NCBI GenBank assembly: GCA_022836615.1
Contig: MU405312.1
Span: 1 to 64,000 of the forward strand
Direction of reading: 5' to 3'
Length of the DNA: 64,000 nucleotides
From: Annulohypoxylon bovei var. microspora
Taxonomy: Eukaryota > Ascomycota > Sordariomycetes > Xylariales > Hypoxylaceae
The notes below the pieces were generated by a model. The model had not been told where the DNA came from and did no database searches. It saw only the letters and a program-made list of their open reading frames with translations. Positions 46,379 to 55,859 of the stretch are shown piece by piece. The translations under genes and the position numbers were made by a program. The first letter of the stretch is position 1, and every line of letters begins with the position of its first letter.

Positions 46379-47458
46379 ATGGAGTTCCGCTATTCTAGAG
46401 AAGTCGACTCGACTGTTTACGAGACAGATGGTCTTGACTATGGTATCCCGCTGCGTATACACGAGGATCAATCTAAGGAAATCAAGGGCACCCTCCGTGC
46501 TCAAGAAGACTGGACGAAACACATCCAACCTGTCGTCGGCTACAATGGAGGACTCGGTGACCCTTACAGCTTCCTGTGCGTTACCGTTCCGGAGTGCTTG
46601 CCGGACAGGCTCGAGCTCATTTCTTACGCAAATGAATACGCCTTTCTCTATGACGGTAATCATCTAGCCCATACAACGATTGAATAGTTACATGATGCTA
46701 ACTTGGAAATAGACTGGATGGAAAGTTTCGACTTGAAGAAAGACTTGGGGGAAAATGGTGGGTTCTTGGAAACGTTCGGAGCTACCGCTCTCGACGTCAA
46801 GATTGACCCCAAATCTCGGCCCGAGAAACGTCTTCAGACACAGCTTCTCTCTGAGATGATGGCCAAAGACCCGGAGCGGGCCATCACCACGATGAAGGCG
46901 TGGGCAGGGTTTGTCCAGTCTGCGGCCAAGACGAGATCGTCGCCGTTCGAGACACTAGACCAATACATGCCGGCACGAGCTATAGATGCCGGAGAAGGGT
47001 GAGTTCAAGTCGTCCTAAAGAGCACTGGCCCGATGAATTCTCACACTTCTAGGATCTGGTTCGGAACCTTGACTTTCGGTATGGCCCTGACCATCCCGGA
47101 CGACGAGCTTGACTTGTGTATGAAGCTAGCTAGACCGGCCTACATAGCTTTAGGGCTGGTCAACGATTTGTATTCGTGGGAGAAGGAAAGAAGTGCATCT
47201 GTTCAAGCGGGGCACGACTACGTTTTTAACGCTATTTGGGTTATCATGAAGGAGAGATCTGTAGGGGAGGAGGAAGCAAAGAGGATATGCCACGAGGAGA
47301 CCCTCAAGGCCATCTCAACATACTGCCGTACGCTAGAGGAGACGAGGAATGACTTTTCCCTGTCCCACGACCTCCGAACTTATCTCGAGGCTGTGCTGCT
47401 GAGTTACATTGGGAATCTTGTCTGGAGCATCTACTGTCCTCGATATCGAGATTTCTGA
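46379..47458 (+). CDS. Class I terpene cyclase, cyclase-domain-only relative of fungal chimeric terpene synthases
   Basis: Three exons, 46379-46655, 46713-46998 and 47053-47458, give 322 residues. The N-terminus matches the cyclase half of fusicoccadiene/ophiobolin-type chimeric synthases: GLDYGIPLRIHED, GTLRAQEDWTKHI, GDPYSFLCVTVPECLPDRLE, SYANEYAFLYDD. The first metal motif spans the splice junction as DDWME. The pyrophosphate-sensing Arg lies in PARAIDAGE. The second metal motif is NDLYSWEKE and the C-terminal Arg-Tyr is in SIYCPRY. The protein stops two residues later, exactly where chimeric enzymes continue into a linker and a prenyltransferase domain; none is visible in the next 1.5 kb. 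It would need geranylgeranyl- or geranylfarnesyl-PP from another enzyme. Motifs are intact, so activity is plausible; the product cannot be predicted. Confidence 0.85.
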
Positions 47459-48961
47459 GCCGTGTAGTTAGAGCATCTACCAGTTGCCGTCGGAAGTTAG
47501 AGTGCATTGCCGCCTCGCACTGCCGGCATGTAGTTCCGAGTTAGAGTCAGCATTTTCCTTTTTAGGGGTATGTACGTACGTTCGCTAGGTACCAATGACT
47601 AAACACATCCAGGTATTGAAGGATCACATAAGTTTCCGAACTCGCCACCCGCAGTCCTCTTCCACTGAAGAGCCGGAATTAGCGACGATCAGTTGTGACC
47701 GTAAGCATGCAGAGATGAGGCGGGTGTAGGTTGGTGAGACTAGTGCGACGTGTCGAAGTGACTAATCAAGGGGAGGTGTCATTGGTGGTCTCTTCTCGGC
47801 TCTTAGATAAGCGATGGTCTCTGAGTGCTCGCAACGGTCTAGCTCTTAAAATTAATCTCCGACGATCTATAGATTAACGTTATCCCCTTGTAAAAACCAG
47901 GGTGTCAGGGTGTTTCTGAGGTTATATTGATAGTCTTATATGACCAGGTCGAGATAACCTTACCAGAATGGTTATGAGGGGAAGTTGATTATAAAGACCA
48001 AATTACGTAGTCGAATGGTCGGGTCGTATGCATTAGTAGCTAAAACCCTAAAGTTGTTAAGAGTTGGATAAGTGGTTGGTGATTCACGTTGTTTGTACAG
48101 ATGTAGTATCGTTGTTTGTGTTGTTGTCGTAAGCCTGGCGTTACACGAAATAAATTGAATGCATCAGTGATATGTCTAGGCTCTTCCTCTTCTTTCCCAT
48201 TGGCCGTTTATGCACGTGAAGACGACCCTTGCAAATAGCCAAGCCACCTCAAATGGAAATTTGAAATTCATGATTTGAACAAACTGGGTATTTGGAAACC
48301 ATGTGTTAGCGTATTAAAAGGGGTACAATTGCAACATATAAATGGTAAAGCCGCCTAGCATGGCGAAGTATCACTGGGACTGGAGTAAGGTGGTTTTAGG
48401 ATTCTTAAGTCTCCTGGGTCTCCTGGTAGGTATCCTGGGTATCCCAGGTAAGCGCTCGGTATATGCGTGGAAGGGAAAAATGGAAATTCAAGTCTCACCT
48501 AAGCAAAAGGATGGATGCTAAAGAAAAGGAAAGGATCGGATTGGCCATTATTTTTGACCTATTATAGTCTATTCTGACCCCGCCATTTGAAGGGATAAAA
48601 AGGAACACCAATTGGGGGGGGAATTGGGGGTCATGCATATAAACCCTTTTTAATGAAAATAACAATCATATTCATTAACCAGGTTATATAGTACCTTTTT
48701 AAATAATATTATTCAAATAATGAAAATAATTATATTATTTTTATCGATCCCTATAATTGCGCCATAACATGTAGGTACACACCTACCTACCCAGTCTATC
48801 CTGGGTAACCTACCTATAGGTAGGCACGCTTATAATGCAGCGGTCGCAAGTTCGAAGGAATCCTTCCAACATAACAATAACAACAATATCTTGTCTCTTT
48901 TTCGGTCTGTCGATCAACGAAAACTTCAACCCTGAGATCTGGTAATTTACCACTAGTCACC
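47459..48961. other. Region after the terpene cyclase, no prenyltransferase domain
   Basis: I looked for remains of a prenyltransferase domain (DDxxD motifs, long open frame) on the plus strand and saw none. The stretch from about 48570 to 48770 is AT-rich. One small ORF (48360-48521) is listed separately. ACCTACCTACC and its complement lie around 48779-48825. Confidence 0.5.
48360..48521 (+). CDS. Candidate 53-residue single-pass membrane peptide
   Basis: A short frame starting MAKYHWDWSK contains one strong hydrophobic helix (VVLGFLSLLGLLVGILGI) and then a basic, polar tail. TATAAATG stands about 22 bp ahead of the start. Part of the DNA is a CTCCTGGGT-like imperfect repeat, so the hydrophobic run could be a by-product of low complexity. 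No family recognised. Confidence 0.25.
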   Translation: MAKYHWDWSKVVLGFLSLLGLLVGILGIPGKRSVYAWKGKMEIQVSPKQKDGC

Positions 48962-49898
48962 ATGGGAGGGGTTGCATCTATACCAACTGATCCTTCCAAG
49001 AAGCTTCAGGTCATTTCAGCCGGTTACTCGCGGACTGGGACTGTGTCCATGTCCATGGCCCTAGCAAAGCTAGTGGATGGACCAGTACTCCACGGAGGGA
49101 CACAGATCTTAGTTCGCGACGATGGTGAGCCTAGCGATAGTAACTATCTGACTATCTAGTGCACCTAGCTAACATCTTCAAGACTACTGCTCGACATGGA
49201 TCAAGGCATACGAAGCGAGGGAGGCTGGCGATAAGGAGCTGACCTTGAAGCTTGTTAGACAGGCGACTGCCGGTTTTGCGGCAACTGCAGATCTGCCGCC
49301 GTCTGACTTTATGCCTGAGATGATGGAGGTTTACCCTGACGCGAAAGTCGTGCTGGTCCGAAGGGATCCGGAGAAGTGGTGGAATAGCATCGCAACCCTT
49401 ACCAGCAGAACTACCCCGTGGTGGCTTGGTGCTGTTCTCGCCCCTATCCCAGGATGGAGATACCTTGCGACATTTGCAAGTGTATACAGCCGTTCGACTT
49501 TACGGCTTGCCGGCCTCGATAGTAAGGATGCTAGCCCGACCGAGCTTATTGAAAAGGGTGGTCCTCGTAAGTTTGCATCATCATTCTTACCCTGTCCAGG
49601 TGCTAAAGATCTCGTGCTTTTAGACATCCTTACAGCCCACAATGATAGAGTCAGATCACTTGTTCCTAAAGGGCAGCTTTTAGAGATGGACTTGAGCCAA
49701 GGCTGGGAGCCGCTGTGTACATTTTTAGGAGTCCCCATTCCCGATGAGCCATTTCCCAGAGCGAATGATGCTAAAGCAGCAGACGAGTACGCTACAAAAG
49801 TCCTTCTCGGTGTCTTAAAAGTCTGGGTCGGCATCTTTTCCGCTGTTGGGCTTACTGCATATTCAGCATCTTGGCTATGGAAGAATAAGTTGTCTTAA
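48962..49898 (+). CDS. Sulfotransferase-like P-loop protein (fungal Sulfotransfer_4 family)
   Basis: Two exons, 48962-49124 and 49183-49898, give 292 residues. The PAPS-type P-loop is the early KLQVISAGYSRTGTVSM. Further family elements are VYPDAKVVLVRRDPEKWWNS, the helix with TPWWLGAVLAPIPGW, the late HNDRVRSLVPKGQLLEMDLS and GWEPLCTFLGVPIPDEPFPR. The C-terminus carries a hydrophobic helix (VGIFSAVGLTAYSASWLW) that may tether it to a membrane. Members are numerous in ascomycetes, often mislabelled as NAD-dependent epimerases, and their acceptors are mostly unknown. It lies 1.5 kb from the terpene cyclase on the same strand and could be a tailoring enzyme, but it is equally plausible as an unrelated neighbour. 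Confidence 0.8.
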
Positions 49899-50402
49899 TA
49901 TCGTTTCTAGAAACGGTTCTTTTTAAAATACTATCAGGGATATGAAATATGTTAAGGGCCTTAACAGCCACATCATCAAGCCTTCTTCGGGGATTCTTGA
50001 TACTTCTGACGGCTAGTTAAGTATCTGAAGACGATGCAAACCCCGCCCCGCTCACATGCACGTTACACATGACTATGTAGCTGATTCTACAACGCCCCCC
50101 AACTGCAACGATGAACGTGCTTACCCCCTCCGCACCTCCATGGGGTTGACCCTTTATTGCACTTCATGAAGGCACGTTCTTCTTTTATCCCCCTGATACT
50201 CGTTATAGTAGTTTGACAAGAACGCCACCATCATCTTCACCCCTAGCTGTCCAATCGTTGAATCCCGCCGCACGCTACCGTAGATAGAGAACTTGAATTG
50301 TGAATGATAAAAATGCCTCAGCAAAACGAACTTGGAGCCTCATGGACAGACTCGACAAAATTTTACAGAATATGGGGCATCAAGGGGCGAGCAAGTAGCA
50401 GG
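49899..50402. other. Intergenic before the ankyrin gene
   Basis: No gene seen. The frame running into the ankyrin gene from 50304 adds 33 residues without features, so I chose the MDPLTIITS start. Confidence 0.4.
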
Positions 50403-52660
50403 ATGGATCCGTTGACAATCATAACGAGTACTTTAACTCTTCTTGGTAGCGTAGCCGCGGTAGCGAAGGGTATGGATATGCTCCAGACTGTGCGCAAGGC
50501 TCCAACGCAAATATCCATGGTCCTAAATGAGGTAAGGTTACCAACGACAAGCAGCTAGAGGAATTGTTACTAAAAACTAAAATTCTAGGTGACGGATCTT
50601 CGCCTAGTGATCAAGATTGTCGAGAGCACAATACGAAACGGGCCTAGAGACACACAGCATGAAATTATCCAAGGAATATGCCAACTCGCTTCTAGAGCGA
50701 ACAAGATACTTTTAGAGCTCACCGCTATATTCAACCGTGTATTCCGTGCTGATTCAACAGCGGAGGGTGTGAAGGTACCGGTCCTTTCACGCCGAGTATG
50801 GATTCGGGAACGGTCGACAATCGAGATGCATTGCAGGAACCTTCGCGAAACTAGGAACAACTTGACAGCTGCCCTGACTGCTCTCAGCTCATCCCATATG
50901 TATGTTGATTAACTAAACTAGGTAGTATATACTAATGCTATAATAGGGGTGTGCAGCCTTCGACTCACTTAGTGTTACAGACGTCGATCACCCAGATGGA
51001 GGAATCTATCAGTACGTGGCTCGAACAGCTTAGCCAGAACATAATAGATAGTAAGGAATCAAAGAAACAAGATGTTGAGCCTCAGAAAGAGGGCTATCGG
51101 GCTAAATCTGTGGTTGGCATGACTAAGCGTGGCGAGCAAGCTCCAGCCCTCTTCTCAGTCGAGGCCGTGGATTTGATAGAGAAATGCGAAGACTTTTGTC
51201 CATGCAACTGCCATCTTCGAAAGACTGGCGCGACTCCGTCGTGGCTAAGGGGCGTCATCGGAAGCGTATTTTATAGTTATACTGGCTCCCCTATCTTTGG
51301 CAGGCGACCATGCAATTACCTCCCATGCAAGCGGGCTGGGAAAAGAGAGCATCAATACACCTATCATTTTCCTACCTGGATGTTGGCGAGATCAGTATCC
51401 ATGTACTTCACTCGCACCCACCTCGCAGGGGTTGGGGGCTCATGGACCTTGAGCATTCCTAAAGCTCTATCAGACGTACATCCGATCTGGAGGTTCATAA
51501 ATTACGGGACAGTGCCTCAAGTAGCGGAAATGCTTCCAAAATATGGCATCGCTCCTTGTGATGTTAATAAGGACGGGAAGTCACTTTTGCATGTAAGAGA
51601 AATGTCTTCTCTCCCCTACGCCTATTTACTAACGGTTGAATCTTTTCAGTTTTCAGTGGAATGGGGCAGACCAGACATGTGCGCGTTTTTGCTTCATCAT
51701 AGCACCAACCAGTTTTTCGAAGATAGGAGCGGTTTGTGAGCAAGCAGCAAATTTTGTCATATCTATAAACTATCGCTAACGAATTTACTATATAGTTCTG
51801 CTGCAATGATGGCATGGGAACTTGTTCTCCCGCCTGATGCCACCGCCAAAAGACAGACCGAATTAACATCGATCCAAAATCTTTTCAAAAGTGAAGATGT
51901 ATATGACACCATGGAATTCTCACCATTGCACCTTGCAGTAATAAACATGGATGATCGGGATTTCGAAAAACAGTTAAAGTTGAATATCTCATCCATGGAT
52001 TTTCAAGATGCCCTTGGGCGGACTCCTCTGATATGGGCATGCGCAAGTAAGAGCCTTACCAAGGCCTGTAAATTACTGAAGGCCGGCGCTGCACTAGATC
52101 GTTCAGACAAACACGGTAAAACCGCGCTACACTGGGCTGTGGTAGCCAAGGCCATTGATCTAGTGAGTATACTCTTGGACTATGGAGCACCTTTGGAGGC
52201 TCGAGATATATTTGGCCGTACACCGATGTTTGAAGGGAGTAGGACACCGAATAGCCATTCTACAATCCGGCTGCTCGTCGAGCGTGGAGCAGAGGTTGAT
52301 GCAAGAGACTACGGTTACTACCGCACCCCTCTCCAACTGGCCTCATACCACGGGCAAGCGGAAAATGCGCGATCTTTACTCTCTTTAGGGGCTAATATCG
52401 AAAATATCACATCTACCAAACGAAGGCCTCTTCTAGATGCTATTGCGTATAACCAGTTGTCTACAGTCAAGGTCCTGATCGAGGAAGGGGCACGAGCTGA
52501 CGTATTTGACGGACTCGACCAAGGAATACTGCATCTGGCTGCGCAATTTGCCTGTGCAAAGATAATGCGGGCTTTATTAGGCGCCAATGTATTAGGCATC
52601 GATGCTGAAAAAAAGGATTCGCAGGATAGAACTGCGGAATATTATTTTAAATGCATTTGA
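50403..52660 (+). CDS. Ankyrin-repeat protein with fungal STAND-type N-terminal domain; stop before the conserved-looking end
   Basis: Five exons: 50403-50531, 50589-50899, 50947-51592, 51650-51735 and 51796-52660, giving 678 residues. The head (MDPLTIITSTLTLLGSVAAV) is the hydrophobic start seen in fungal N-terminal domains of NLR/STAND-like proteins. A coiled, charged region and a Cys-rich CEDFCPCNCHLRK patch follow. At least six ankyrin repeats fill the C-terminal third (for example GRTPLIWACASKSLTKACKL, GKTALHWAVVAKAIDLVSIL, YRTPLQLASYHGQAENARSL). The frame stops at TGA (52658-52660), yet continues open for 33 more codons to 52762, reading VYFGEQDQDETDEVAFWTLC. A CGA to TGA change, or readthrough, would explain this. 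Exon 3 to 4 is splice-optional since the intron is in frame. Confidence 0.72.
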
Positions 52661-52762
52661 CCGGCTGTTTACTTTGGAGAGCAAGACCAAGATGAGACTG
52701 ACGAGGTGGCTTTCTGGACATTGTGCAACCAGATCAAGGAGGTCAACAAAAAAGCCACCTGA
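52661..52762 (+). pseudogene. In-frame continuation of the ankyrin gene beyond its TGA
   Basis: 34 codons (33 sense plus a second TGA) in the same frame as the preceding exon. The peptide (PAVYFGEQDQDETDEVAFW start) has normal coding composition and resembles the end of related ankyrin proteins. It is either a recently disabled C-terminus or a readthrough extension. Confidence 0.45.
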
Positions 52763-53406
52763 TGGCTTAGCAATGAGGTGTCATCAAATAGAGACATCTG
52801 GATTCGTCTTATGACGATAGAATTATGCATTGTCACGCCGGAGGAATTAAGAGGTTTCGGATAAGTGTCTTGTTGATAATAATGGATATCACGGTTTGTT
52901 AAGGATCTTATTGAACTGTTAATTGAACTGTTAAACAATCATGCAAAAAAGATATTCAGAAAAAAACGAATAAGGGATGGATATTATATTGATATATTCG
53001 GAAATTAAGGTAGAAAGGATGAAAGCTTTTCCTTTATATATTGATTGAGTTTATGAAATGATCTTACGTCGATGTCTTGTCAAGTCCAAAGTTTCGCACA
53101 TCTTTCGGGGTCTTTACCCAGTGGGTAATCAACACTGTATTACCTAGTAGCCTTAAGCTAAATCTTAGGCCTAATAGTGGTTTCTTCGCTAAGATTTAGT
53201 GGCTAACTGCTATAGCCTAAGGCAATCAGCCAATCAGAGAGGCCGACTTTGGATCAGTGGGGAAGAAATCATTTAAGAATTTCTTTTTCATCTTTTCTTC
53301 CTAGACAGCTCACTCCTTCTAGCTTAAAACGGTTCAACGTCTGCGTATCATGCAAATACCTCTCCGTATCTTGTTGATTAAGTTGTGATGACACTCTTCA
53401 TAACTA
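52763..53406. other. Intergenic with a short inverted repeat
   Basis: No gene seen. CTAAATCTTAG (53158-53168) and its exact complement CTAAGATTTAG (53189-53199) can form an 11-bp hairpin with a 20-nt loop. The rest is AT-rich. Confidence 0.4.
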
Positions 53407-54153
53407 TTAATATATGTTGAAGGTCAATTGAAATTTGAAGAGCACTCCGGTGTTTCGCGGTAGGCGGGCGGCAGACACCCCTCTAGAGCTAGCTTTATCT
53501 GCTGGGTCATCCCCGCGAACTTCTCCCTCAGAGTCCACTTCCCAAGAGGCGTCTACTAGTCGTGATACGATGTCCTTAGGACTAAGAACGCCGTTCTCAT
53601 CTGTGACATCAGGATCCGCAGCACCGAACAGCTCCGACGCCGTCGCGCGAACATCCTTGTCCGCGAACCCTGTACACCAGATGACGGCGTCGGCATCGAG
53701 AACACTGCCGTCAGAAAGGCGCAGTCCGGTCTTGGTGTAGCCCACGGGCTCAACACACCCGCGTACGGCCACCTTACCTTCAGCAATGAGCTGGGTGCCA
53801 CCTACGTCGATGTAGTGTTAACGAAAGTTGATAAGAGGGGAGCAGGATTGAACTCACGGTTCCTGGGATGCGAGATGGGCGAACAACCCATGGGAGAACT
53901 TCCCATCGAGTGCTAGTGGGAAAGTGTTCAAGAGCCGATCTGCCACCTCCAGAGGCATGTTGTCATAGGCCCCGATCCCAGTGGCTTGAACGAAGTGCTT
54001 GCATATGATAGTCTTGCCAGGACTCACACCTGCAGTCTTCAGTTTGACCGTCCACCTCTTCTCTGAGGGGTTGTAAGAAGTCGAGCGTATAGTCGTTGAT
54101 AAAATGACATTAAGATGAAAGTTCGCGGCGTATTGGCGTAGATGTTCCGCCAC
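53407..54153 (-). pseudogene. Decayed FAD/NADPH-dependent monooxygenase (FMO-like)
   Basis: Two pieces read as one flavin monooxygenase. 54153-53854 has EHLRQYAANFHLNVILSTTI, KHFVQATGIG and EVADRLLNTFPLALDG. 53817-53407 has HYIDVGGTQLIAEGKVAVRG and LDADAVIWCTGFADKDVR. At about 53970 ATGIG runs straight into AYDNMP, skipping the NADPH-binding segment that should lie between. At 53854-53817 a further stretch is gone and the frames do not join by any splice. The whole N-terminus with the first GxGxxG is absent upstream. Three lesions mark a dead gene. The codons otherwise look fresh, so loss was recent. In its intact form such an enzyme could have oxidised a small molecule. Confidence 0.75.
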
Positions 54154-54496
54154 CTAGCCAGCACACCTTTGAGCGACGTATAAACTTACATGCATAATTA
54201 GCCAGTCACATCGTGTTTGCCTCTTCATGTCTCTACTACGCCACGCAGCTACAGATCCCCTATTCCACCTTTTTCTCCCGGAACCACCTTAGCTAACACC
54301 CAAATGTACTTATTTTCAAACCTGATTTGACAGATACGTATAAAATTGGAGCTATTTCAACTAGGTTCACTCAAAAGTGTTTTATGGGATTTATTTAAGT
54401 AATTGTAAAAAATAATTAACGGGGGATTAAAGGGGGAGAAATGGTTGAATACCAGGGTCTATAGATGAGTTCCGTCGCGAGGGGGAGACCTGAACG
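54154..54496. other. Gap where the FMO N-terminus should lie
   Basis: I searched this stretch on the minus strand for the missing dinucleotide-binding N-terminus and saw none. The sequence is AT-rich with no coding character. Confidence 0.4.
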
Positions 54497-54775
54497 CTAG
54501 GTAGCCCTGTGGCGCCACTTCTGAAGTTCAACCATGTGGTCCCCATCCCCTCGAAGAACAGACTCGACGTTTTTGAAAGAGTATTCGTAGTGTTTTAGAT
54601 ACCGAGACATGACTTGGCTGTATAAAATCCACTCGCCAATTCCAATCCTTATGGGGTAATAAGCTAGATCGAGAATAGTAGGTACGGTCTGTTCGCAGGT
54701 TGGTGGGTTTTCGATGAAGCAATCCTGGAGTCTTTGAACCAGAGAGATGTATGTAGAAGGGGTATTGAGTTGATG
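54497..54775 (-). pseudogene. Fragment of a CorA-like Mg2+ transporter-type protein
   Basis: The carboxyl part of an open frame reads TYISLVQRLQDCF, ILDLAYYPIRIGIGEWILYS, SRYLKHYEYSF and MVELQKWRHRAT. This is the middle region of a large ascomycete family annotated as CorA-like transporters. The upstream part of the frame is out of keeping (rich in Arg, Gly and Cys from a GGCGTGGCGA repeat). Neither an N-terminus nor the C-terminal membrane helices follow. I treat it as a relic; recognition is by memory of the family. Confidence 0.4.
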
Positions 54776-55859
54776 CTCTGAAGATTTACAGAGATTGCTT
54801 GAAAATGGCCCACGTGTCAGAGGTCTTCTCTGCCTTGCCACGCCTCGCCACGCCTCGCCCCTTGGGAGGATGGCCTTGAGGTCTGGACCAGGGACCCAGC
54901 AGGATGGGAGCTCAGCCCTTAGGGGACCATTGGGGTTAGTCCTAGAACAGAGCAGACAAAGGGCATACTGTGTATGTATACCGCATTCCGTAGGCACAAG
55001 GGATTAGAGCTCCTTGCGCAACAACATAGTTGTTTTTCCATCTGCTATGTTTTGCATCGTGACACAGGATGTAAGAAGCTATTGGATGAGATCAGTCATG
55101 AGATACAGGTTGTTACCTATATATAAGAGGTCTAAATATTAAACCAACAGGATTTACAGGGCGCTTACAGCGCCAGGCTACCTCATAGGTACAGACTGAA
55201 GTTAAATAGATCAACAGATCCCCTTCCGTGAGGAGCGAGGAATCAAGGACCTTAGGACCATAGATAATTATTATCTCCCGAAGTGCCAGTTGACAGCAGG
55301 TACATGGACCCACAAAAACACCAAAGGATGCATCCAATTAAATGTCAAAGAAAAAAGATACATGCTCTCCCATACTAATCTTGCCCATGCCACATGTACC
55401 AGAATTTAACAGTATCAGGATTTCTACGCCGTGAAATAACCCTTTTTTGTTAGTGCAAAATAGTGGTAATTACTAAGCCCTTTTTAACCAATCAAAGTGG
55501 TTTTTATTTTGGACCTTCATGTACCTGCTGTCAACTGGCACTTCGGGAGATACTAACCATTCGCCACGCTCCGCGTGGCGCAGCGCGGCAACAACATGGC
55601 CCGTGCGAATGGTATATGTGGGACGGGGCGTGGCGTTCCTTCATGCTTCAGAAATACATAGTCTGAGGACATGTGGTGATAATAATCTCTGTAATTGTCG
55701 TATGACATACCCCGCTGGCCCCACACATGTGTCCCTAACATGAGGTATCCGATAATACACATCATAGAAGTACGATAGACTTAGAATATACAAGCACTCA
55801 TAGATATCACAAGCTTCGACGAAAAAAAAACCCATTGTTGCACAGCTATAGCCGTTTGC
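54776..55859. other. Region between the CorA-like relic and the helicase, with inverted repeat
   Basis: No gene supported. GGCGAGGCGTGG-like units occur at 54835-54860. The only clear structure is the inverted repeat listed separately, with a smaller palindrome (CGCCACG/CGTGGCG) at about 55562-55580. Confidence 0.4.
55272..55552. repeat. 34-nt perfect inverted repeat around about 213 bp
   Basis: 55272-55305 and 55519-55552 are exact reverse complements (core TGCCAGTTGACAGCAGGTAC). Weaker similarity extends outward from 55305 and inward from 55519. The spacer has no ORF. The unit has the form of a small inverted-repeat element and lies 300 bp upstream of the helicase gene. Confidence 0.75.

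Noticed and set aside
47459..48960. Possible prenyltransferase domain downstream of the terpene cyclase
   Set aside because: No long plus-strand frame and no DDxxD pair were found, so a hidden C-terminal domain is not supported.
53158..53199. 11-bp hairpin as a possible terminator or regulatory RNA
   Set aside because: Fungal Pol II genes do not use such terminators, and the hairpin has no T-run or adjacent RNA-gene signal. It was noted only as an inverted repeat.
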